The translations under genes were made by a program, and so were the position numbers. Shown here piece after piece: positions 23,214-28,630 of a stretch of DNA of 28,630 nt. The notes beneath the pieces were generated by a model. It was not told where the DNA came from. It was given only the letters and a program-made list of their open reading frames with translations, and made no database searches. The DNA is from Bacillota bacterium (GTDB lineage: Bacteria; Bacillota; Clostridia; Clostridiales; Clostridiaceae). The number at the start of each line of letters is the position of its first letter. The first letter of the stretch is position 1. The stretch spans positions 1 through 28,630 of the forward strand of contig JAEWQX010000194.1 of assembly GCA_023399035.1 (NCBI GenBank), written 5' to 3'.

Positions 23214-23512
23214 ACGAAAAAATACCCCGCCCCTTATAACAAAGGGACGAGGTTAACTCGCGATACCACCCTAATTCCATAAAATCATAATATAAAATAC
23301 ATTATAATCTTACAGCTCTCAGTTACGTACAAAAATACGCCTTCCTTGTAACGGTGGAATTTCCGTTGAAACTTACTTTAAATATTTCAGTTTCACTCCT
23401 CCAAGATGATTTTCGGTAATACACTGTACATTGACTTTCATCAGCCGTCAACTTTCTGTAGAACAATAATTATTACTTACTTTTTCTTTTCGTAGGATTT
23501 TCATCTAACTTT
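23214..23512 (-). promoter_or_regulatory. T-box leader of brnQ, Ile specifier
   Basis: On the minus strand the T-box sequence reads AGGGTGGTATCGCG (23259-23272), followed by a GC-rich terminator (arms CCTCGTCCCTT and AAGGGGCGGGG, then TATTTTTT; 23214-23252). The upstream stem I region ends with ATC (23408-23410), five bases before GGAGG (23398-23402). That is the same spacing as TGG in the trpS leader, so the specifier is probably ATC for isoleucine. Confidence 0.92.
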
Positions 23513-23518
23513 GAATTT

Positions 23519-23547
23519 ATAATACACTGATTTTTCAACCTTGTCAA
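23519..23547 (-). promoter_or_regulatory. promoter of the brnQ T-box transcript
   Basis: Minus-strand TTGACA (23542-23547), a 17-base spacer and TATTAT (23519-23524); predicted start near 23512. The 130 bases between this promoter and ohrR show no further structure. Confidence 0.8.
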
Positions 23548-23679
23548 TATTATTTTTTATATTTTTATCATTATCTACAGTTGTATAGTAAAATATATTA
23601 AATATTATGCAATAAATTTTATAAATTTAATATCACACTCACTAATTAATACCCATATTTTACTCTTATTTACACACAA

Positions 23680-24114
23680 CTATTCTTGTAATTTTCTTAG
23701 CAGATTATCAAGTTCATCTTTCAGACTCTTTATCTCATCCTTGCTAAGATTAATCCTACATACCATCTCTTTAGGCACACATGTTATTTCTTCTTTAAGT
23801 TTTCTTCCCTTTTCCGTAAGTTCTACTATAACTACTCTATCATCATTAACATCTCTGTATCTACTTATAAGGCCCATACTTTCTATCTTCTTCAAAAGTG
23901 GAGTTAATGTCCCTGAATCTAGATGCAGCCTCTTACCCATTTCTTTGACGGTACTCTTTTCATCCTCCCATAAAACAAGCATTGCAACATATTGAGTATA
24001 CGTAAGATTAAACTTATCCAAACATGGTTTATACAGCTTAATAACTTCTCTCGATGCAGCATATAAAGAAAAACATAGCTGATTATCGAGCTTAAGATCA
24101 TCATATTTACTCAT
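23680..24114 (-). CDS. ohrR: organic hydroperoxide resistance regulator, MarR family
   Basis: A 144-residue MarR-family repressor closely resembling OhrR. The N-terminal LDNQLCFSLYAASREV places a single reactive cysteine (C14) where B. subtilis OhrR has its peroxide-sensing C15, and LTYTQYVAML and LHLDSGTLTPLLKKIE match the OhrR winged helix. Oxidation of that Cys by organic hydroperoxides would release it from DNA. I choose the ATG at 24114, eight bases after GGAGG; the ATG at 24117 is five bases away, and the ATG at 24129 lies within the ribosome site itself. No ohr peroxidase gene is in the window. The immediate upstream neighbour is thioredoxin, a fitting redox partner but separated by a hairpin terminator. 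Confidence 0.92.
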   Translation of the reverse strand: MSKYDDLKLDNQLCFSLYAASREVIKLYKPCLDKFNLTYTQYVAMLVLWEDEKSTVKEMGKRLHLDSGTLTPLLKKIESMGLISRYRDVNDDRVVIVELTEKGRKLKEEITCVPKEMVCRINLSKDEIKSLKDELDNLLRKLQE

Positions 24115-24215
24115 CATTAATCCCTCCATAAAATTATTTTGTATGTGTTCTTCATATAAATTACTAATTATTTCAAAACCATTGTATTTCTAAACTAAAC
24201 TATCTTATTAAAAAA

Positions 24216-24288
24216 TATAGATACCTTATATTATTAATAATTAAATGAACATCCATTTAATTACTTTACATATAATCAGGTATCTATA
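24216..24288 (-). terminator. nested hairpin after trxA, terminator and possible operator
   Basis: Outer stem of 11 bases (TATAGATACCT at 24216-24226 with 24278-24288) encloses an inner eight-base stem (ATTAAATG at 24240-24247 with CATTTAAT at 24254-24261). On the minus strand TATTTTTT follows, so it terminates trxA. The inner AATTAAATG/CATTTAATT palindrome also resembles a MarR/OhrR-type operator and lies upstream of ohrR. Confidence 0.65.
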
Positions 24289-24330
24289 ATTGTTTAATAT
24301 ATTTTCTGTTTTATCTATAAATCCTATTTA

Positions 24331-24639
24331 TTATAGGTTAGCTTCAATAACAGTTTTGATTCTTTCCTTTGGTAAGAATCCTACCATTGTATCAACTACT
24401 TTATTATCTTTAAATAACATCATTGTTGGAACACTTGATATTCTGAATTCATCTGCTAAATCTCCAGATTGATCTATGTCTACTTTTATTATCTTGACTT
24501 TATCTCCCATTTCACTACTTAAATCTTCAAGTACGGGAGCAAGCATTTTACAAGGTCCACACCATGTTGCAAAGAAATCTACTAAAACAACACCTTCTGA
24601 AATTTCACTTCTAAATTCATTACTATTTACTACTTTCAT
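24331..24639 (-). CDS. trxA: thioredoxin
   Basis: A 102-residue cytoplasmic dithiol-disulfide oxidoreductase, kept reduced by thioredoxin reductase. The active site WCGPC is at 26-30, the buried Asp precedes it in VLVDFFATW, and the cis-proline loop SSVPTMMLF lies near residue 72, so the fold is complete. The ATG at 24639 has AAAGGAGATAG four bases upstream; an upstream in-frame ATG at 24663 would swallow that ribosome site. It is preceded by a perfect-consensus promoter and an unusually long AT-rich leader of about 115 bases. No thioredoxin reductase or partner gene is adjacent. Confidence 0.97.
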   Translation of the reverse strand: MKVVNSNEFRSEISEGVVLVDFFATWCGPCKMLAPVLEDLSSEMGDKVKIIKVDIDQSGDLADEFRISSVPTMMLFKDNKVVDTMVGFLPKERIKTVIEANL

Positions 24640-24759
24640 TAAACTATCTCCTTTATATATCATTGATTATACACTAGATTCTTTATGTATTTTGTCTTTT
24701 ACTTTTCTTTATATACATTTATTTAAATTTAATTTTATTCAATTTAATTTATTAGAATT

Positions 24760-24788
24760 ATTATATATATGTATGAATATATTGTCAA
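24760..24788 (-). promoter_or_regulatory. consensus SigA promoter of trxA
   Basis: Minus-strand TTGACA (24783-24788), exactly 17 bases, then TATAAT (24760-24765): a perfect housekeeping promoter with predicted start near 24753. Confidence 0.8.
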
Positions 24789-24809
24789 GTTTAACTTATA
24801 ATATATAAT

Positions 24810-24858
24810 AAAAAAATTGATAATTAATACACAAATTTATTCGAATTAATTATCAATT
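24810..24858 (-). terminator. terminator of the 257-residue protein gene
   Basis: Fourteen-base perfect stem (24815-24828 with 24845-24858) followed on the minus strand by seven T. Confidence 0.85.
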
Positions 24859-24872
24859 ATATATAATATTAT

Positions 24873-25646
24873 CTATTTTACAATAATCTTAAAATCTCTT
24901 AGATTTATTTTATATTCATTGAGCATTTCAATTACTGTATCTCGGAATTCATTCTGCTGTGATTTCTTTTCAACTACTTTTACCGGCTTTACTATAATAT
25001 CGCTATGCCTGTTTTGCTTATACTGTTTTGTAAGTATCTCTGCTGTTTTAACTAAGAGATCATCCCAGCCATCAACAAGGATAATATCATTATCAATTTC
25101 AAATCCCTTTGGCTCTTTACCTGAAAAATCTTTATATATTTCGAGTTCTATATTTACAGTATTTACTTCATCATCTGAAATATCCTTTGAAATATCCTTT
25201 GATTTTACTTCCTCTTCATTCATGATTTCCTTTTCTTCCTTGGAATCATTTTTGTCTTCTTTTTCCTCAGTATTTTTATTTCCTTCATCTTTCATCCATT
25301 GTACATAATCTCTTATATTTTCGACTACTTTGTATATAGAAATACATGTATCTCTATACTGCTGGCTTAATTCAAAGTTTCTGCTATCTTTTATGAGCTT
25401 GCTTGATTTATCTTCAATATGATCAATTGTATTTTCTAGTACTGTAGATACATCTAAAAGGCTCTTTTGAATTTCAATCGACATTGATGGAAATTTTTCA
25501 ATAACATACTGTATTGTTTCCTCTTTAAACAATGATAATGTCTTCCCGCATTTTACTTGATTATTTATATTATCTTCAATAAAATTATCTTTCGTATTTT
25601 TATTAATCCCTATATTAAGTGATTCCTCTTTTTTAAAAAAACCCAT
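24873..25646 (-). CDS. orphan two-part protein with acidic linker and W-D-D-L-L domain
   Basis: A 257-residue soluble protein of unknown function. Residues 1-120 are helical (for example SLLDVSTVLENTIDHIEDKSSKLI). An extremely acidic/lysine-rich linker (about 123-162) follows. The C-terminal part (about 163-257) looks alpha/beta: a strand-like VNIELEIYKDF, then ILVDGWDDLLVKTAEIL (WDDLL at 194-198), and ends with LRDFKIIVK. The WDDLL stretch resembles small accessory domains attached to DNA-acting proteins that carry a W-x-DLL motif, but I cannot place it in a named family. The ATG at 25646 has GGAG eight bases upstream; an in-frame ATG at 25691 has no ribosome site. Transcribed alone with a strong terminator. 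Confidence 0.82.
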   Translation of the reverse strand: MGFFKKEESLNIGINKNTKDNFIEDNINNQVKCGKTLSLFKEETIQYVIEKFPSMSIEIQKSLLDVSTVLENTIDHIEDKSSKLIKDSRNFELSQQYRDTCISIYKVVENIRDYVQWMKDEGNKNTEEKEDKNDSKEEKEIMNEEEVKSKDISKDISDDEVNTVNIELEIYKDFSGKEPKGFEIDNDIILVDGWDDLLVKTAEILTKQYKQNRHSDIIVKPVKVVEKKSQQNEFRDTVIEMLNEYKINLRDFKIIVK

Positions 25647-25781
25647 TTCTAACACTCCATTCCCCCAAAAATTATACCCTAATTTTAGCATATTATTACT
25701 GTTTTGTTAATTTATTGATTGAGTTATTTATTAGCTTATAATTTAGGATTTTACGTGAGCTAGAAAAATACATTATATGAT

Positions 25782-25848
25782 AAAAAAGTGGCTGCTCCAC
25801 GCTCCCTTCGGGGTTATAATTTTTAAAATTAATATAGCCTAAGGCCTT
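25782..25848 (-). other. GC-rich hairpin cluster, possible small RNA or relic repeat
   Basis: Within a very AT-rich spacer there are three closely packed structures. Read on the minus strand these are an AGGCCTTAGGCT-like palindrome (about 25837-25848), CCCC-GAA-GGG (25804-25813) and GTGG-AGCAG-CCAC followed by TTTTTT (25782-25800). The last looks like a small terminator. No reading frame runs through it. It may be a short leftward RNA ending at the T run, or a remnant of a palindromic repeat. Confidence 0.35.
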
Positions 25849-25896
25849 GATATTACTCATGTTACAACTTGTTCAAATCTATAATTTCCTGTACGT

Positions 25897-25926
25897 TAAA
25901 AAAAAGGTAATCGGAATCTGATTACC
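25897..25926 (-). terminator. terminator of the GltD-like gene
   Basis: Seven-base stem GGTAATC/GATTACC (25906-25912 with 25920-25926) around a seven-base loop, followed on the minus strand by nine T. Confidence 0.9.
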
Positions 25927-25943
25927 CTAAAATTATATTTATA

Positions 25944-27173
25944 TTAGTTATTTTCACAATACTCTATTATAGATTCTGCAACTCTTTTTGCCTGAACAAC
26001 TGCCTGAACAACAGTTTTTGCTCCTGTTACCACATCTCCCGATGCAAAAGTTCCCTCTTTTGTTGTATGACCCTTGTCATCAGTGACAAGAAGACCCCAT
26101 TTATTAGTATTTAAGTCTTCCGTGCTTGATACTATGTATGTTCTAGGCGACTGGCTTATAGCAATTATTGTTGAATCACATTCAAAGAATTCCTCTTCAC
26201 CTTCAATAACTTTTGTTGCTACTCTTCCATCTTCATCAGTAACATTTTCTGTATGAGCAAGTCTTACACCGTTATCTGTGATTTCTAATGGAGATCTGAA
26301 AAGTTTGAATTTCACTCCATTTTCTTTTGCTTCTCTTATTTCTTCATTAGTAGCAGTCATATCTTCAAAGCCTTTTCTATAAAGTACTGTAACATCTGCA
26401 CCATTAATCTTTGCCATCCTTGCTGCATCCATAGCCACATTTCCTGCACCGATAACAGCTACTTTTCTGCCTAATCTATATACACCAGGTGACTTTAAAT
26501 AATCAATTGCAAAGTGTACATTCCCTAAAGTTTCACCTTTAATATTAAGTGTTTTAGGATTCCATACTCCAGTTCCAATAAATACTGCTTTGTATCCATC
26601 TTCAAATAACCTGTCAAGAGTTATTACAGGTCCTATTAATGTATTAGGTCTTATTAAAACCCCAATATCTATGAGCTTGCTTTCTAACTTATCTACAATT
26701 GATTTTGGAAGTCTATATTCTGGTATTCCGTATCTTAACACTCCGCCAATCTTATCATGAGCATCAAAAATTGTTACTTTATATCCCTTTTGTGCTAATA
26801 TAAAAGCAATAGTTATTCCAGCAGGACCTCCGCCTATAATTGCAACTCTATCTTTATCCTTTGGGACATTCTCCAAATCTAAATCATCTAAATATTTTGC
26901 AGAAATCTCTGCCTCCATCTCATGAAATCTTATTGGTTCACCCTTTATTCCTCTTATACAGTTTCCCTTACACTGGTCTTCATGAGGACATACTAATGCA
27001 CATACGACAGATAATGGATTATTATTAAACAGTATTTCCCCTGCTTCATGAATTTTTCCTTCTTTGTAAAGACTTATTACTTCAGGAATAGGTGTATCTA
27101 TAGGACAATTTTGTCTGCATCTTGGTTTTTTACATAACAGACATCTGTCTGCTTCTTCTTTTAGTTGTATCAT
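25944..27173 (-). CDS. GltD-like NAD(P)-dependent flavin oxidoreductase
   Basis: A 409-residue protein of the glutamate synthase small-subunit family, which also includes NfnB and PreT: FAD- and NAD(P)H-binding electron transfer modules. Two Cys groups at the N-terminus (C11, C14, C19, C23 and C58, C62, C68, C72) bind two [4Fe-4S] clusters. The FAD motif IIGGGPAG lies at 111-118, the NAD(P)H motif VIGAGNVAMDAAR near 240-252, and the late FAD motif ASGDVVTGAKTVVQAV near 375. No gltB, nfnA or preA neighbour is present, so the partner is unknown; standalone clostridial copies are common and often over-annotated as glutamate synthase. AAAGGAGA precedes the ATG at 27173, and the terminator and divergent neighbour make it monocistronic. 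Confidence 0.9.
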   Translation of the reverse strand: MIQLKEEADRCLLCKKPRCRQNCPIDTPIPEVISLYKEGKIHEAGEILFNNNPLSVVCALVCPHEDQCKGNCIRGIKGEPIRFHEMEAEISAKYLDDLDLENVPKDKDRVAIIGGGPAGITIAFILAQKGYKVTIFDAHDKIGGVLRYGIPEYRLPKSIVDKLESKLIDIGVLIRPNTLIGPVITLDRLFEDGYKAVFIGTGVWNPKTLNIKGETLGNVHFAIDYLKSPGVYRLGRKVAVIGAGNVAMDAARMAKINGADVTVLYRKGFEDMTATNEEIREAKENGVKFKLFRSPLEITDNGVRLAHTENVTDEDGRVATKVIEGEEEFFECDSTIIAISQSPRTYIVSSTEDLNTNKWGLLVTDDKGHTTKEGTFASGDVVTGAKTVVQAVVQAKRVAESIIEYCENN

Positions 27174-27371
27174 TTTGTTCTCCTTTACATTGTATATTTC
27201 TTTTGTACTTTGAAATAAACCATATATGTAGATATATTTTATCCTCTTTTACTTTTGAAATCAAATTATATATTTCTATTGATAATAATTCTCCTTATGA
27301 ACTATACTTAATATTGAAAAGTTTAATTTTAAGGAGGCTTTATAATTTTAATGTCTAAAGGAGATAATCAT

Positions 27372-27785
27372 ATGTGGGTAGTTTTTGCACTTTTATCAGC
27401 ATTATTTGCTGCTCTTACATCAATTCTTGCCAAGATAGGTATTGATGGAATCAATTCAAATCTGGCTACCGCAATTCGTACTGTAGTTGTTTTAGTAATG
27501 GCATGGGGAATAGTATTCTTTACAGGAACTCATTCAGAAATTTCAAACATACAGACAAAAAGCTGGGTATTTTTAATATTATCAGGGATTGCTACAGGTC
27601 TTTCATGGCTGTTTTACTACAAGGCGCTTCAATTAGGAGAAGCATCAAAGGTAGTTCCAATTGACAAATTCAGCGTTGTAATAAGCATGGTTCTTGCTTT
27701 TTTAATACTTAAGGAAGCTGTAACTGCTAAAACAATTATAGGTGGTATTTTTATTACTATAGGCACATTTGTGTTAATATTATAA
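27372..27785 (+). CDS. small EamA-family membrane transporter
   Basis: A 137-residue integral membrane protein holding a single EamA/DMT domain, about half of a canonical ten-helix drug/metabolite transporter, with four to five hydrophobic helices (WVVFALLSALFAALTSILAKIGI first). It must dimerise to transport, if it does so. The substrate is unknown. MWVVFALL at 27372 is the better start: GGAG lies eight bases upstream. An ATG at 27351, 13 bases after another GGAGG, gives a seven-residue longer form, which is less likely. It is divergent from the GltD-like gene across a 200-base region and followed by its own terminator. Confidence 0.88.
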   Translation: MWVVFALLSALFAALTSILAKIGIDGINSNLATAIRTVVVLVMAWGIVFFTGTHSEISNIQTKSWVFLILSGIATGLSWLFYYKALQLGEASKVVPIDKFSVVISMVLAFLILKEAVTAKTIIGGIFITIGTFVLIL

Positions 27786-27790
27786 ATATA

Positions 27791-27820
27791 AGAGGTGTGA
27801 TATACTCACCTCTTTTATAT
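27791..27820 (+). terminator. terminator of the EamA gene
   Basis: Seven-base perfect stem AGAGGTG/CACCTCT (27791-27797 with 27807-27813) followed by TTTTATAT, six bases after the stop codon. The minus-strand T tract is weaker, but it may also serve the converging dehydrogenase gene. Confidence 0.8.
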
Positions 27821-27839
27821 CTAAACCTTTATTCTGTTA

Positions 27840-28598
27840 TTAGCTATTTTTTAATTTTCGCTGATATCTCCCTACAAATGGAGTAACTAATTTTCTTGGA
27901 AGTAAAACAAATAACTTATATTGCATACCTGGAACTATAGTAACTTTCCTTTTCATTAATCCTTCATACCCTTTTTTTGCTACAAACTTAGGACTCATTG
28001 CATTTGCATTGTCTTTCTTTCCTGCATTCTTAGAGAAATTTGTTTTTGTTGCCCCAGGACATAGCACGGAAACAGTTATATTATAATTCTTTAACTCTTC
28101 AGCAATTGCTTCAGTAAATGAAAGCACATAGGCCTTTGTAGCATAATATACTGCTGTGTAAGGCCCTGGATGGTATGAACCTGTAGATGCAACATTTAAA
28201 ATTCTGCCTTTGTTTTTTTTAACCATATTACTTGCAAAAAACTTTGTAAGATATGTTAATGCATTCATATTAAGATTCATAATACTTTCATCTTTATCGT
28301 AGCTTTCACTTATAAATTCGCCAACATATCCTGCCCCGGCATTATTGATCAATATATCAACATCAATTTCATTTTCTAATATTTCATTGCATAATTCTTT
28401 AATTTCATTTTCTTTACTTAAGTCTTTGGAGAAAACCAAAACTTTTACTTTATATTCTCTAATTATTTTTTCCTTTATCTCTTCAAGTTTATCTTTACTA
28501 CGTGCACATAAAATTAAATTATAATTATTCTGAGCAAATATCTTTGCAAATTCATATCCAATACCACTTGTTGCACCTGTAATTAATACATTTTCCAT
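27840..28598 (-). CDS. short-chain dehydrogenase/reductase
   Basis: A 252-residue NAD(P)-dependent oxidoreductase of the classical SDR fold. The cofactor motif TGATSGIG is at 7-14 and NNAGAG at about 85-90. The catalytic Ser lies in VASTGS (near 138), with Tyr and Lys in YYATK (Y151, K155). A basic residue at CARSKDK after the second strand suggests NADP preference. SDR substrates cannot be read from sequence; the SYHPGPYTAVYYATKAYV stretch and basic C-terminal tail (PGMQYKLFVLLPRKLVTPF) resemble the DltE/YqjQ-like SDRs that act on lipophilic or sugar substrates. AGAGGTGAAG precedes the ATG at 28598. The last 32 bases of the window hold no gene. Confidence 0.93.
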   Translation of the reverse strand: MENVLITGATSGIGYEFAKIFAQNNYNLILCARSKDKLEEIKEKIIREYKVKVLVFSKDLSKENEIKELCNEILENEIDVDILINNAGAGYVGEFISESYDKDESIMNLNMNALTYLTKFFASNMVKKNKGRILNVASTGSYHPGPYTAVYYATKAYVLSFTEAIAEELKNYNITVSVLCPGATKTNFSKNAGKKDNANAMSPKFVAKKGYEGLMKRKVTIVPGMQYKLFVLLPRKLVTPFVGRYQRKLKNS

Positions 28599-28630
28599 AA
28601 TAACTTCACCTCTGCATTTATGAAATTAAA

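Noticed and set aside
24640..24663. ATG start at 24663 for thioredoxin
   Set aside because: The added codons are the ribosome binding site of the ATG at 24639, and thioredoxins have no such extension.
25647..25691. ATG start at 25691 for the 257-residue orphan
   Set aside because: No ribosome site precedes it, while the ATG at 25646 has GGAG at eight bases.
25856..25876. Possible third CRP/FNR-type site (TGTTACAACTTGTT)
   Set aside because: The arms do not form an inverted repeat like the two accepted sites.
1..28630. CRISPR array, prophage, transposase or tRNA genes
   Set aside because: No regularly spaced direct repeats, phage or transposase proteins, or cloverleaf sequences were seen.

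Overview
The window is a stretch of AT-rich chromosome. The base composition, strong AGGAGG-type ribosome binding sites, two T-box leaders and gene families (class I hybrid-cluster protein, clostridial soluble and membrane chemoreceptors, OhrR, NadABC) point to a Clostridium sensu stricto species or close relative; this is inferred from content, not from a database match. Nearly all genes read leftwards. The exceptions are a FIST/chemoreceptor pair, a DeoR-type regulator and a small EamA protein. No tRNA, rRNA, CRISPR array, transposase or phage gene was seen.

Layout. 1-543: 5' part of an unknown membrane-anchored protein. 713-2281: trpS with a Trp-specifier T-box leader. 2336-3820: small orphan proteins around a universal stress protein. 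4066-5400: CoA-disulfide-reductase-type flavoenzyme. 5570-8604: nadA-nadB-nadC operon for de novo NAD synthesis, with a perfect palindrome over its predicted transcription start. 9016-10941: hcp with a fused C-terminal redox-disulfide domain. 11226-13226: transmembrane chemoreceptor. 13433-16381: an orphan helical protein divergent from a FIST sensor gene and a soluble chemoreceptor. 16433-19546: pdp and deoC for deoxynucleoside catabolism, divergent from their likely DeoR-type regulator. 19691-21477: a four-repeat orphan protein and a CRP/FNR-family regulator. 21657-23547: brnQ under an Ile-specifier T-box. 23680-24788: ohrR and trxA. 24873-25646: orphan protein. 25944-28598: a stand-alone GltD-like flavoenzyme, an EamA protein and a short-chain dehydrogenase.

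How the parts fit. The strongest non-obvious signal is regulatory. A palindrome of form GTAACA-N2-TGTTAC precedes hcp, and a close relative (GTAACATAAGTTAC) precedes the orphan gene at 13433-14071. Both are centred at exactly -41.5 from a predicted start, the class II position for a CRP/FNR activator, and a CRP/FNR-family gene lies in the window. Hcp handles hydroxylamine and nitric oxide, and FIST domains include the NO-sensing NosP proteins. The orphan, FIST and soluble chemoreceptor genes may therefore form a nitrosative-stress sensing or taxis module co-regulated with hcp. This is a hypothesis.

Other points of note: a dispersed heptad repeat (GTTAACA-type) in three intergenic regions, two of them between a T-box and its gene; a GC-rich hairpin cluster near 25.8 kb; and a long hairpin after hcp that may be an exapted IS end.
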